The translations under genes were made by a program, and so were the position numbers. This document shows positions 24,817 through 36,645 of a stretch of 64,000 bases of DNA, piece after piece. Position 1 is the stretch's first letter, and each line of letters opens with the position of its first letter. The notes under the pieces are model-generated. The model had not been told where the DNA came from and made no database searches. It worked only from the letters and a program-made list of their open reading frames with translations. Location of the stretch: assembly GCA_022495005.1 (NCBI GenBank), contig JAGYXB010001018.1:434001-498000 (forward strand), read 5' to 3'. This DNA is from Rhyacophila brunnea. Taxonomy: Eukaryota; Arthropoda; Insecta; Trichoptera; Rhyacophilidae.

Positions 24817-25556
24817 CAGGGGTAGTCAACCTTTTTATACCTACCGCCCAGTTTTGTATCTCTGTTAGTAGTAAAATTTTCTAACCTCCCACCGGTTCCA
24901 CAGTAATGGTGATTTATAAAGTAGGGAACTAACTTTTATAAAGCAGAGTTACAGTAAGTTAAAGCTTATAATAATAATTACTTGACAAATACTTTATGTC
25001 AGACTTTCGGTAAGTTTGGCAGAAAAAATCTTTATTAAAAAATTATTATACTTTAAATACACAGAAGCATGAAGTCTGATGAAATTACATTTAATTAATA
25101 ATAAAATGATTAATGAGATCCCTGAGATTGATGGTGCGAAACTAAATAATAAATATCTGGCTCAATTTTTGTGAAGGACAAACGATGGTCTCCTCTTTCG
25201 TAAATAGTCAGGTGGTTTCTTTCTTTGGTGATAATAATATGATTAATAGCACGAAAGTTTGATTCCGCAAGATATGAGGTAGGGAATGGTATCAATAAAC
25301 TAAATATCAATTTAAACATATTATTTGGATATAAGACAGGCATTTTTTTATTTTGCCATAAGTTTTCATATCCACCACTATCGAATTCGTGTTTACTTTT
25401 TTTATCATATCTAATTCCTAACAGTTCTTCTTGGAAAGTTGTATCAGCCGCTTCTATATTTTATGAAAACGTAATGAAAATGTTTTTAAAACCCCTACCG
25501 CCTACCATGAAAGCTGGAACACTCACTAGTGGGCGATAGGGACCAGGTTGACCCTG
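24817..25556 (-). mobile_element. hAT element (internally deleted), with 8-bp target duplication
   Basis: The ends are CAGGGGTAGTCAACCTTTTT and, at the right, GGACCAGGTTGACCCTG, inverted hAT-type termini. The flanks are ATTTAGAC (24809-24816) and ATTTAGAT (25557-25564), an 8-bp duplication with one mismatch, as expected for hAT insertion. At 740 bp it is far shorter than an autonomous hAT (usually 2.5-4 kb) and keeps only the transposase C-terminus at 25110-25450. It is a deletion derivative. Inner ends share CACTAGTGGG and CCACCGGT-type words. Confidence 0.9.
25110..25450 (-). pseudogene. hAT (ZBED5-like) transposase C-terminal remnant
   Basis: The minus-strand frame from about 25448 to 25110 begins ADTTFQEELLGIRYDKK, passes YENLWQNKK and MPVLYPNN, and reaches PFPTSYLAESNFRAINHI, RNHLTIYERGDHRLS and IEPDIYYLVSHHQSQGSH. 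In hAT transposases this is the C-terminal dimerisation region, with the typical PFPSSYLVE-GFSAV core, R-N-x-L and the RGDLRL motif. The upstream catalytic and BED zinc-finger regions are absent. The frame is open to its stop, so this part has decayed little. It ends just inside the right half of the element and cannot encode an active enzyme. ZBED5-like domesticated genes share this domain, but the hAT ends show this is a transposon. Confidence 0.85.
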
Positions 25557-25564
25557 ATTTAGAT

Positions 25565-27834
25565 TAACTAAAATACATATTTAATTTTCTTATTAAGTTA
25601 ATAATTTATTCACAAGATTTAATAGTGTAATATTTATTATCGAATAATATGATTAAATTTTAATCATAGTGTTTTTACTTACTTTATTAAATTGATTTGT
25701 TATGTGAGTTAGAGTTAACTGTATTTGTTGTCAGCGTGTATTTACCTTTTGGTGAGTACACATAGCGCCTAAAGATGTCATAAACGAGTCCAATGGAGTA
25801 GTACAAAACTTAAATCAATTATAATTTAAAATAAAAATTCCGTCAAGTACCTTCGGTCGATAGTATTAATAACATATTATGATATACACGTACTGGTATA
25901 GTAATAAGTTTAAATATGATGAATTTATTAGATAAATATCGCTACGAAGGAAATAGTAAGTTTTTGTGGAAGAATGTTATATGGGGATCTTGTGTTTAAC
26001 GCACTAGATTTCTCCCAAAAGGTAATAGGATCAATACTTGTTGCGTTAGAATTTGCGTACATGAATTTGCATACGTGATACTGATTTTCGATAGAATTAC
26101 TTTTTGTAATCGTTTCCCTACAGGCTGCTGATTCGATTCTTTTACGTATAAACTTTTTCGTAACATTGAGATTGCTAAGATAAAAAAACATAAGATCTAA
26201 GATCTAAGAAAGAAAATCTAAAATTAAACCTATGTACATTCAAATGGTGGTATCAAGACAAAAACATTTGTGAAAAATTATATTGAAAAAATTGCTATGT
26301 ATTGAATAGTTTATTTTATTATTGAACTAAGAATACAAATTTTAGATCGTGTTGGTTAGTTTTTTTTTAAATTTAATTAAACTCTACGTAAACCATGCTA
26401 TAATCTATAATAGATAAAAAAATATTTGTCTGTCTAAAAATTGTCTAAAATGTCTAAAAAAACTTGATTTTTTTAAAACTACCCAACACCATCTACAATA
26501 AGTATTCATAGTTCAAAGAAATCAAATATGTATACTTGACAAATGTTGGTGTGCACTATTAATTTTGCACTGCTAAGTATAACGACCGCATGGTTTTGGT
26601 GAAATGAGAACCTAAGTGTAAAAATATTATGAAAAAATATTGGATTATTTTGACATAATCTCTAAATATACACTGTCTTTTACATATCAAGGCAGTATTT
26701 ATGTTGGATCTCCATAGCCTACCTCCAATCTTCGCCACTGTTATTCACATAAAGATAAACAACAAAGTCACAGTTTGACCGTAAAGGTAAAAAGTTGCAG
26801 GATTTCACGATAATATGCTCTATGCTCTGGATCTTACCAAATTTGTATGATGGAAACTCTTTTAATCCCCATATGTATAGTATACGCACATCTAGAATCC
26901 CCAAAAGAAAAATATTCAAACACACGCTATATTAAATACAAAATAAAAAAGTGTGATTTCAGGGTAAATGTGCTTAGTCAGTTTGGTTGCAGCTGAGATA
27001 ATGGCATTTACAATAAATCACAGCTTATGAAAATACTGTGGCTTTGAAATTTATTTATTGTTTCTTTTAAATTTCTTTTACAATAGCTTTGTATTAATAA
27101 ATTCTTGATATTCTGAAATATTCTAAGTTTTAATTAAAGTAAGTTTACTTATAATTAAAAACGGTTTTCTCAAATTTATATTATCTCTCGGAGTTAATTT
27201 TTTTTTCTAACACGTCGTGTTAAAATCTGTGATGTACAAATTAATAGTAGAGCACCGTTATTTACACGCAGTGGCATTAAACTCTTTATTTATTCAATAA
27301 TTGCTTAGTTCACACCAGTTTTAACCCGAAAACATAGCTGTTAATTGATTATGATATATATTTTTCATCAGCTTTTTTCTTCCCGTTATTACCCTCATAA
27401 TGAAATATTATAATCGTTCTGGAATAGAAACTGCGAAATTCTTAATTATCTTCCCATCAGACCTTCTTTTGTTTTAATATGCTTTAGCAATCTAACCACC
27501 TGTGGTATATCTAATTACAATTAAAATAACTAGTATTCTTGAAGAACCTGCTGGATTTTTGTTTTTATTCAAGGTATACAATATCGTTATTTTTTAGCGG
27601 CGTCAGGATGTCTCCATAATTTTGTTGTACCTAGAGTACTTGCACTTTATAATAATTTAATAAACTGTGTTTTCATTTAACCAATAAAAATAATAAACTT
27701 TGAGAATATAACTATCTTTATTAATGTGAAAACACATCTGATATAATTTAAAATTTGTCTAGTGGGTATATACTTGTATTTTAGGTATGTACAATAAAGA
27801 TTGTTACATTCTCAATTAGTGTGCATAATTATTG
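25565..27834. other. AT-rich non-coding stretch
   Basis: About 25640-25850 is a diverged partner of 10020-10190. Frames of 87 and 68 residues on the minus strand (25928-26191 and 26719-26925) show no recognisable motif. Nothing else is supportable. Confidence 0.4.
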
Positions 27835-28035
27835 GTACAGTGTGAAATTAGCGTCGGCTTATAACGTCGTGGGTCCCAGGTTCGAATCCTGGCAGTACGC
27901 ATATGTTTTTTTTCAATCGGTGTATGAAATCAGTGTGTAGACCTAATAGGATGAGCTAGTGGCGAACATCCATTTCTCGTTAAAAAAAAACCTGTAAATA
28001 CAAACCTCCGCCATGTGGAGGTCCATATTATGATC
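27835..28035 (+). mobile_element. tRNA-derived SINE, family B, copy 2
   Basis: Holds a perfect B box inside CCCAGGTTCGAATCCTGG, with a paired TΨC-like stem, after GCGTCGGCTTATAACGTCG. The body leads to ACCTCCGCCATGTGGAGGT, matching the hairpin in the copy at 20225. The acceptor and D arms do not fold well, so it is a SINE and not a tRNA gene. This is the best-preserved B box of the SINE heads seen here. Confidence 0.75.
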
Positions 28036-28636
28036 TTATAAGGATCAGATATAGTCGGGGGAAAAATGGTCATATTGGAGCTTTAAACAGCTCAATGCCG
28101 ATATTATATCGATTTGCAGAGAAACTTAACATATTAAAATAACTTTAAGCAAAAAATATGTTATCTTTCTGATTTCTGTACAACTATGTACGTTTTTCAC
28201 CACTTGTATATTTTTTTGTTTATCAATCACTGCTGAAATAAAAAAAATCTATTCGTATAAATCAAGTGTATAAAAATACTGTGAAATAATATAAAAGCTG
28301 GCATATAAGGGTAAAGTAACCCCATTCTTTATTATTTTATTAGTAAGGAATTTCTGGTTCAAATTGACTTTGGCTACAAATTTTCATGCGGAAAATTGTG
28401 TGGCGCTTGTGCACCGTTGTGCGTTCGTTTTTCAATTTTCTATTATACGTTCAATATTGGAATTACGTAGAATTCTGGCTTAAACTTTATTTTCTTACAT
28501 ATAGAGAGGGTGAATACATCCCCTTCTATGAGATAATAAACCAACAAAATATATTTTAAAACAATTATTTAATAGTGTTAAATTTTAACTATTGGTCAAT
28601 TTTAATACATTCTCATCAGCAATTTGTCGCAATTAG
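28036..28636. other. AT-rich non-coding stretch
   Basis: No gene recognised. At 28588-28622 the phrase TTGGTCAATTTTAATACA also occurs at 58006, in the same direction although the neighbouring SINE is inverted there. Confidence 0.4.
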
Positions 28637-28872
28637 TATGTCACGCCGTAGCATATTGGTAAATGCGACGAATAAGGCATAAACCCGGAAGATTTAGGGT
28701 TTGATTTCGCGTCGGGGTGGTTTACTTTTTTTCAAAAAAGATTTTTTCTATTGGTTATAATAATATATTCTCTCAGAAAGTGTTTTTCAAAATTATATAT
28801 GTTCAATAATCAGAATGAAATATTCTTAAATCTTGTGAATTATTCGTTGAATAAAAGAAATAGTTAATTATA
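28637..28872 (+). mobile_element. tRNA-derived SINE, family A, near-complete copy
   Basis: The head GTCACGCCGTAGCATATTGG includes the A box; GGGTTTGATTTCGCG is the B-box region. The body contains ATTGGTTATAATAATATATT and CTTGTGAATTATTCGTTG, ending GAATAAAAGAAATAGTTAA. The inverted copy at 57755-57990 matches throughout. Tails alone are found at 31478, 35970 and 58175. The AATAAA-like word near the end is part of the family tail. Confidence 0.8.
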
Positions 28873-28974
28873 AATAATATAAGAGTGCAATAAAAGTCGG
28901 TAGATATTACCAAAGATTTTTTTTCATTCATCAATAGAATAATAAAAGTATATAGACGCATATCGTCTTAAATA

Positions 28975-29060
28975 GCTTAGAATAATCTTGAATAAAGTGG
29001 AATTTAAACCCACAATCATCTCATGCCTATACTAGTGCCTTACCAATTTATGAAAGTCAA
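28975..29060 (-). mobile_element. tRNA-like SINE head
   Basis: The minus strand contains TAAATTGGTAAGGCACTAG (A-box-like) and GTGGGTTTAAATTCCACTT (B-box-like). A related B-box context (GTTCAAACCCACTTTATCC) lies at 32628-32660 on the same strand. The stems are incomplete, so it is a relic. Confidence 0.5.
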
Positions 29061-29149
29061 AGAACTACAACACATCTGAGGTTATATTATAATGTTACCA
29101 TTGACAATTCATAATGCTTTACCTTAAAAAATTTCCAGATGCATACCCA

Positions 29150-29232
29150 CTAGAAAAATTAATCATATTTGAAAAAAAAAGAACCTCGACGGGCTTTTAA
29201 CCCGTTAAACCATTGGTGTCGCGCCAATCTAT
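29150..29232 (-). mobile_element. tRNA-like SINE head, second relic
   Basis: The minus strand reads GCGACACCAATGGTTTAACG then GGTTAAAAGCCCGTCGAGG, a decayed A/B-box arrangement resembling family A (CCCCGTCGAAG in the copy at 57755). It lies about 100 bp from the relic at 28975-29060. Confidence 0.4.
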
Positions 29233-30477
29233 GCATCAACAAATCAAATATGCTACGAGACTACTATCTAATAACGATAATTTAAACGACTTCAAATTAT
29301 TTGGTAAGTATATATATGCAATATTAGCAAGTATTTTAATAAAACATCTAGCAAGTATTTTATTAAAAAGGTGGGAATTATTTAATATGAACCGCAAGTA
29401 AAAAATGATTATTGGTAAGTATTAAAATAATAACAATGGAAGTATTTAAATTATTATAGGAAATTATTATATTAATTAATGGTAAGTATAAATATTAATT
29501 TGTCAGAATAAAATCTATTTTGGACAGATTTTTTCTCTTACAGAAATAACTTATTTAGTAGCTTCCTTATTATGTTAAATTTAGTAGGATAGTATTGTTC
29601 TTTCTATCTGGTTCTCCAGAATCAGAATAGTATTTCTCTATTATTTCATTCCTTACGCCCATTTAGTGTAGTAGCATTTGTGGATCTATAAAATGGCTCA
29701 ATGATGCAATGTAAGTCTCCTGAGCAAGTTTCTAGTGCCTTTAAGATACTATTTCATTTTAACTATCAGCTGTAACTTAACTGCACATTCCGAACCATCA
29801 GTTGTAAGTAGCTGTTAGGCATACACTTTTGATCTGAGCGCACTTCAAAGATATATTTGTAACCTTACCTTGTGAGATTCAAACCCTTAATCTCTACTTC
29901 ATTGCGGAATTAAATACAATTGTAGTATCTATTGTATATATTTTCAACTTTGCAATAATAACAAGACATACTTCAGACTTGTATAGTGTTTAATACATAA
30001 TATTTTCCATATCAGAATTAAATAATAAGACAGACAAGTTGTTTACAATAAATATATTTCTTATGTTCATAAATTCACAATAATAATCAATGGTATCAAT
30101 TACATACAACCTATTACTAAAAATGACCGATGTCGATCAATATGAATGATTGAAAATGATAATTTAGATTCTAGAATACACATCCTTCGAATAAACAATG
30201 GGAAACAAATTATTTACAGTCAAACGATAACATAAAAATCTTGTCCTTCAATTATTGACTTTTGACAGCTCAACTTTTTTATTCGTTCGTTGATCAGAGC
30301 ATAGACAAATTGGACGACTTATTGTCCTCGGAATTTTGGCTTGCCAATGTTGCGCTGGCAATAAGTTTCATGATCTTGTTTACAATACATTCTATAATAA
30401 ATTGACAATATTAAATTATTATCTGATTAAGCATTAACACTAATAGTAAAAATAATAATTTACATAATATATAAATA
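29233..30477. other. AT-rich non-coding stretch
   Basis: Contains an irregular run of GGTAAGTAT-like words (29303-29490), which look like loose AT-rich repeats. No gene recognised. Confidence 0.4.
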
Positions 30478-30784
30478 ATTAATATACTTACTTAAATTAG
30501 TAATTTTAAAAGACGTTGATAAAAACCTTTTTTGTAGTGATTAGTCCAAAACATGTGAAATTATAAAAAAATCCACGAACCCTAACTATTTAATTTAGCA
30601 TGCAATTTTAATTGAGCTAAATTTAATATCATTAATATACTTACTTAAATTTGTAATTTTAAAAGACATTGATAAAAACCTTTTTTGTAGTGATGAGTCC
30701 AAAACATGTGAAATTATAAAAAATCCACGAACCCTAACTATTTAATTTAGCATGCAATTTTAATTGAGATAAATTTAATATCAT
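30478..30784 (+). repeat. Two-copy tandem duplication, 153-bp unit
   Basis: Unit 1 (30478-30630) and unit 2 (30631-30784) both read ATTAATATACTTACTTAAAT through AAACCTTTTTTGTAGTGAT and CCACGAACCCTAACTATTTA to AATTTAATATCAT. Only a handful of substitutions and an A-run length change separate them, so this duplication is younger than the one at 13264. Confidence 0.9.
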
Positions 30785-31477
30785 ACTATTAATTATTCTT
30801 GTACCCAAACTGAGATTTTTTATGAAATTAGACAATAATAGGTAATAAAAATGTACTTAGTTTAAAAAAATTATTAATATGATTTCTGTAATATTTTTAG
30901 TACCTAGATTACATATATTTTGGATCAATTATTAATTTAATCTTTGAGGTTATTCGCATTTCTTGTGTGAAATTTCCATCTCGCTCTTTTTTCTGCACCT
31001 GTGTGACTTCTTAGTTGATCTTCTTTTAATAATAGCGTAATAATAAATAGTTTGTTTTTACCGATATTCATGAATGCATAGACTAATATACTTTATATGC
31101 GATAATGGTAACCCTAAAATGCCGTGCGCCCCATTGAATGTGTTTTATTTTTCATACTATTGAAATAATAATGGATATTGGTTTTATCTATTGGCCCATG
31201 TCATTTAAATAATGATTATTTATTTTTACTACTGATTTTTGAATATTATTTCTTGCTGTACCAATATTTTACATTCAACATTAAAACTGGCCGGCTTATA
31301 CTTTGAAATAAATACTTACCATTCATTTAAAATTCTGACAGTTGTTATTTAAAAACTTTTCAAAATTGTCTATTAATACTTGCTTCAAAAATGCACGCCA
31401 ATTTAAACTAGTAGGTTATACATGAAATGCTTATCAAATCGCGTTATTATTAACTATTGGTTTTTGTGTATTTTTTC
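30785..31477. other. AT-rich non-coding stretch
   Basis: Nothing recognisable on either strand. Confidence 0.4.
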
Positions 31478-31580
31478 TAGTGGGTATGTATCTGAAATGT
31501 TTTCAAGTTATGTATGTTCAATATATAGAATGTTACATTCTTAAAATCTTGTGAATTGTTCATTTGAATAAAAGAAATAG
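31478..31580 (+). mobile_element. SINE family A, 5'-truncated tail
   Basis: Matches the body and tail of the copy at 28637 (TATGTATGTTCAATA, CTTGTGAATTGTTC, GAATAAAAGAAATAGTTAA) but lacks the tRNA-like head. Confidence 0.7.
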
Positions 31581-33484
31581 TTAACTCAAAATACTTTATT
31601 TTGATATCCACTTATTTTATACATGATAAAATAAAACAAAAGCAGTTCGCAAATACTTGGATACAATCTATGTTTATATGACAATAATTCTCAATTCAAA
31701 CGGAATGAAAAAAATGTAATTTATTCTTGCAGCATAATAATATTATCAATAAAAGCTGCTTCAAATAAATTAAATTATATATTTGCTCCCGTAAGGAGTT
31801 GTTTCGGACAGCTAGCAGTACAGCACTAAAGGAGAAATATTTAACAATAATAGTTATAATACAATTAACAATTATTTTTATTGAGGGTTGAAAACATGGT
31901 AACAATTTTTGAAATATTGCTTAATCCTTTATTGATTATGATTTCAATAATATATATATATTATGATATCGTTGCTTTTGCATAAATATATTTTTTAATT
32001 AGAACGTTGAATTCTTTAAATTTTGAATAAACCGATAATGCATTGAATTCTATGAAGTAAATGTTGAGTCAATTAATCGGTAATGTATTTATCAAACAAT
32101 CTTTTTATTCTTGTGATTAAAACTGTAGTTTTTCATATTAAAATCTATTTTACATATATTATATATATATATATGTATTATATTATATATATATTATGCA
32201 CAATCACTAATGTTTGATTTTGGATCGGCACACGTTATATTAAAACACGGGACTTGTCTTTAATATTAACTTTTTGTTAACTGTATCACGATATACACAC
32301 GAATATTTATAACTGCAATCCTATAATAATAATATGAAGAGATACATTTAATTAGTTTTACATCACTTCCGGATGTACTACGTTTAATTGAACTAACTAT
32401 TTGGTGGCGTATATTTTTATTGTCGAACGAGTTTGTTAGTTTCATTTTACACCGATAGATGTTCCTACAAAACATCCTGTAAAATTATTTAATAATAATT
32501 TATATTATTATTTTGTAAATTGGAATTCAACCAACTAAGCCCACTATTATTAGAGAAAAAGTAAAGATAATTATTTGAAATAATTTGAACACGTTAAAAT
32601 AATAAAACAATATACTACGGATAAAGTGGGTTTGAACACACACCCATTTCATGCTGGGTGAGTTCACCCAACGACCAAGCATGGAAAACATGAATTTAAT
32701 GGTGCTGATTGTACCAAATCATACATGATAATATTATATTGCTCAATATTTATTATAACTGAGTATGATTTCTCTATTCACGACCCGTCTAAGTTGTGTA
32801 TTATTTCAGTACCGGGAATTATTCGAACTGAATATGATAGCTATTTTTTAAATTTACGTCTGTTTTATTCAAATTTATGTAGAAAATACGATTCCATAAA
32901 AAAACTACAGAATCATTGTTGTGTTTTCCTTTTTATGTTCATCAGCGAGGTATAACTGAAATAAATTTATTTTTTTTTCATCTTTTTTTTTCAATCTCAA
33001 GAATAATATGAATAATAATACGCGTATATGTCAACGCTTTGTGTATTTTTTCTTTTATAGGGTATTTCAGGAAACATTTTAAATAATAAATATTGAAAGG
33101 TTACAGTAGATAGAAATAAATAAATTATTGTCCTAAGTGATAAATTATGAAACTAATCAATAGTTCTGAAAATGCAGCTATTAGTGGTAACTAACTCTCT
33201 GTAACTATGGTAACCACACATATTAAGTTATCATTATTAGTAATAACTAAGAACAATTATTTACTGCTCGGTGAAGACCTTTTTATGCTGATTATTTTTA
33301 GTCATATGTGCTACGTTCCATGTATTTTTATTGATCTTAACTATTAATGTTAATTTAAGCGACCTCTTTGAATGACTAAATTTTTCCATTTATTGTCATT
33401 TTTTATGTAACAAACTAATTTACATCTTGGGGTTTTTATCAAACTCTTTTATATTGTGAGGTATATTGTGAAGATATAATGCTG
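31581..33484. other. AT-rich stretch with a TA microsatellite
   Basis: 32151-32200 is an interrupted (TA)n tract. 32620-32690 on the minus strand carries a tRNA-like B-box context (GTGTGTTCAAACCCACTT). A 76-residue frame at 32725-32955 has no recognisable domain. Poly-T runs at 32970-32990 are low complexity. Confidence 0.45.
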
Positions 33485-33780
33485 GACTCTACGGGCTGTA
33501 CAAGATTGCAACGCAGTTCAATCAATTAAGATTGGGAGACTGCGATGGCTAGGTCATGTGAACCGTATGAATTACAATGAACCTGCAAAGAAAGTGATGT
33601 CCAGCAATCCAATAAGGCGTAGAAGAAAAGGCAGGCTAAAGATTCGCTGGTTGGATGGAGCTGCCAGTGACTGCCGTATTCTGGGGGTATCGAATTGGAA
33701 CACGACCACACTGCATAGGGACAGGTAGAGGGAGCTGTTGGAGAAGGCCAGGACCCACACCGGGTTGTCGCGCCCCTGAT
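33485..33780 (+). mobile_element. Non-LTR retrotransposon ORF2 C-terminal fragment
   Basis: One plus-strand frame reads IKIGRLRWLGHVNRMNYNEP, then KKVMSSNPIRRRRKGRLKIR, WLDGAASDCRILGVSNWNT and, after one stop codon, RELLEKARTHTGLSRP. This is the full C-terminal block of a common insect LINE (LRWLGHV-x-RM, then RR-RGRPK-RW-DG, then LGV-NW, then H-GL). Only one nonsense codon interrupts about 90 codons, so the fragment is fairly young. It is 5'-truncated with no RT core. Confidence 0.85.
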
Positions 33781-34299
33781 GTTTATGTTTATATTGTGAG
33801 TTATTGTTTGTATAGTTATCCAATTATTATATTGGTTGTTATTACGCATTATGCCCAACTTCCACACAATAATTATTATCTTCACTATGCAGTGGTACAG
33901 TTTCTAGATCTTTCATTTGTTTCAAATACAATATGTTTTCAAAGTATTCAAGTAACGTAAGTATAGTTACTCCCTATAATTGCATATTTATAATAAGATA
34001 CATAAAAATAATTTGGTATTAAAAATGAGTACTTAGATTAAAAGCAAAAGAACTTTTTTCCAATACATTGAGATATCTGAATAAAAATAATAACAAAGTT
34101 TTAACGGGTTTTTGGGTACTTTATAAATTTTAATGTATTATGTTAATAAAGGATAATATACTTTAATTGTTGTATAAATTAAAACAGCGTTATTTGGTTA
34201 ATTTCAACATAACAAATAGTGACGTATATTAAAAAAAGAAATAGAAAGTAGTCCCTCTGTTTGTAAACTACCTAGTTATAAAGTAGCGTAAGTGGCGGC
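33781..34299. other. AT-rich non-coding stretch
   Basis: No gene or repeat recognised after the LINE tail. Confidence 0.4.
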
Positions 34300-34400
34300 T
34301 TTCGTGGTACAGTGCGTAAGATGCTGGCCTTCTATCCGGGAGCTCAGGGTTCGATCCCGGTGAGTACACAATATATTTATGTAATTTTCTCAAAGCCTGG
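34300..34400 (+). mobile_element. tRNA-like SINE head with intact B box
   Basis: The sequence CGTGGTACAGTGCGTAAGAT serves as the A-box region and CAGGGTTCGATCCCGGTGAG as the B box with a four-pair TΨC-like stem. A weak anticodon-like stem pairs CTGG with CCGG. The acceptor stem is missing, so a SINE head is more likely than a tRNA gene. No second copy of its body was found in the window. Confidence 0.6.
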
Positions 34401-34791
34401 GTGTTTGTGATTGTTCAAAATTACTAACAACTATCTTGTACGAAAAAGCAAGGACATGGTTATTAATAATTAAAAAAAAAGTAACATAAGTTAGAGTAAA
34501 AATGAGATAAAAAGTGGACCATAAAGCCTCTTGTCATAAGATAGATAAGTCACATTGGCTTAATTCTGCCACGCGCTACGGATTTCTCTAGATTGTCTCA
34601 ATCTAGCTTGTCCTTTTTTCAATACAACAGATATTCTGACGTATTTGAAGGCCATTAAACATCATCTACAATCTACGTAATAGTGTATATAAGGTGGAGC
34701 TACGAAATTCTGACATAACTTAGAATGCAATAAAATTGGCTAGCGATAAGAATTAGTGGGAACACCGCGTGGTGTCCTCCATAATATATTC
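34401..34791. other. AT-rich non-coding stretch
   Basis: Nothing recognised. Confidence 0.4.
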
Positions 34792-35132
34792 CCACGTTTT
34801 TATTAGCTCGTATTCTTGTTTGTCCAATACAAATTTTGCAATCGATTTTTAACTAACTTACCGACTAGCTAGATATTTGAAACTTTTAGAATATATCAGA
34901 ACACGATGACAATGCATTCTTTTAATACTTTTAGCCATCTTTCAACAGAATTGAATTCATTTTTAGTTAATTCGGTTTTGTATGGAAAGTTATTATTCGT
35001 AAAAAGTAAAACACTATTATTGGTTACTAAGGGGGTCCTAGCAACTAAGTTATTAATATATACGTGCGTTACTATGGAAATCAATATGAAATATCAAAAT
35101 GACATTAATTTTTAAAAAATTTAAAAACGTGG
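34792..35132 (+). mobile_element. MITE with CCACGTTTTT ends, copy 2
   Basis: Begins CCACGTTTTTATTAGCTCG and ends TTTAAAAACGTGG. At 341 bp it is the shortest of three copies (460 and 446 bp at 361 and 63001). It lacks an internal block present in the other two just before the right end. Frames within it are not conserved between copies. Confidence 0.8.
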
Positions 35133-35969
35133 TATTTAAAAAGTTCCTTTTATCTTGTAATTATTACATTAGTATCTCCTCTCAATAATTACAAAGATCA
35201 AACCAATGGCAATAATTGGCAATGCTGTGTTCTACAGTCATATATTGATATTATTATACGGTGTTTGTAGTATAAATTAAATTGATACTTCTATAAAGCA
35301 CTCATCAACGACGGTTTCATTACCATAAAGTACCAGATTAAACTGCCTATAGAGCAAACTGTTTGAAACGTACTACTGTTTTTAGCTGTCATGTTTCTAC
35401 TGATTGAACAAATGAACAAATGAATGACGTAATATATAATAATATTCTTTTGTATAAAAAACGTAATCCAGCAACATCGATAAGAGTTATACAAGAGTAT
35501 TAATCTATCAAATGTTTACTATTTATCCTGAAACAGACTGTATACGACAGAGGCAGAGAACTCTCTTTTGTCCAGATGTCTCGATCAAACTTATTATAAG
35601 TACTGTAATTCCGTATACTGAAAAAATGAAGAAAAAAAATGTAAAAACTACTTCTGCGTACGGCATTTTTCAAATTATTTTCAAAGTATTATTTAGATTT
35701 TTGCGACGGTTTAAGATCAAAGAATATCATCATTACTAAAAAGATTATATAAATTTTGCACATTAAATTCTACATAATGGTTTATTAGTCTATTCTTGTT
35801 TTTTATTCATGCCATCGTCAAGACGTTGTTAACTTAATACTGGTGTGATAAGTAAATCAATTGACTGATAATTCAATTCGTATATTTTAATATGAATTAT
35901 AATTTACAATACATAATAATAATAATATGACGTCACGCGATATTATTTATTATTATTTTTTTACGGTTT
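35133..35969. other. AT-rich non-coding stretch
   Basis: Two short frames (35291-35494 minus, 35512-35739 plus) have no recognisable domain. Confidence 0.4.
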
Positions 35970-36075
35970 TTAGTACGTTATCATATATCTGAGATGTTTT
36001 AAAAGTACCTATGTTCAATAAAGAATATTACATTCTAAAAATAAGTAGATTATTTTTTGATTAAAAAAAAATTAT
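35970..36075 (+). mobile_element. SINE family A tail, diverged
   Basis: Follows the wording of the 31478 copy (ATCTGAGATGTTTTAAAAG, ATGTTCAATA, ATTACATTCT) without a tRNA-like head and with a decayed tail. Confidence 0.5.
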
Positions 36076-36164
36076 ATAAACGATATATTGATTCACGTAT
36101 CTTATGGTAATGATTTTTATACAATGACGTTTTTAAACACTTGTGTGGGAGTCATCACTATGGC

Positions 36165-36645
36165 AGCCATGGTGTGATGCATAAAGAAGTTGTCAGAAGG
36201 AGAGATGAGAAGTCGAGATTTGGTGGTTGCCCCGATGGATAGAGGAGCGAGTTTTATTTGCAGCGTTAACAGTCGGTACAAGACAATGTTATAGTAATTA
36301 TGTTACAATACTTATGATACTGCTCTGAGGTCCGAGTCTCGGTAGAATAATATGTTGTGCGGAACGATTCCGAGACTATAGAGAGATACTAACAGACCTA
36401 GAACTTATATTCGAGTGACATGTCCAAAGAATTATGATCGGCTATTTATTGACGTACTCACAATCAAAATAATATCTTGAAAAAAATATTTAGAAAATAA
36501 TTATTGTAATTAAATCAGCTACTATATTAAGGTTGCGTCATCGGATATAGCTGACTATGTGGTAAAATGGATATCGCGGAAACAATCTGCACTACCTAAG
36601 CTATTTACTGAGTTTACAATAGTTGGACACTCCGGTAAATGGGTA
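36165..36645 (-). repeat. LTR-like repeat, copy 2, interrupted by mariner
   Basis: Reverse complement of 5985-6600: it holds the same TATA-like CTCGAATATAAGTTC, the GCAAATAAAACTCG poly(A)-like word and CTGTTAACGCTGCAAATAAA. The repeat's start (TGTCCAACTATTG on the minus strand) lies at 36629. Alignment with copy 1 continues upstream to the mariner's TA and resumes at 37943-37976 on the other side. The repeat therefore existed before the mariner landed. No LTR retrotransposon interior is present. Confidence 0.6.

Noticed and set aside
27845..27902. Possible tRNA gene with CAGGTTCGAATCCTG arm
   Set aside because: Only the TΨC arm is convincing and the downstream sequence matches another SINE copy at 20225.
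29300..29490. CRISPR-like regular repeats
   Set aside because: The GGTAAGTAT-like words have irregular spacing and no unique spacers; this is eukaryotic low-complexity DNA.
34300..34376. Possible tRNA gene
   Set aside because: B box and a partial TΨC stem are good, but the acceptor stem does not pair and the anticodon arm is weak; a SINE head fits better.
34906..35115. Overlapping open frames on both strands
   Set aside because: They lie inside a non-autonomous MITE and are not conserved among its copies.
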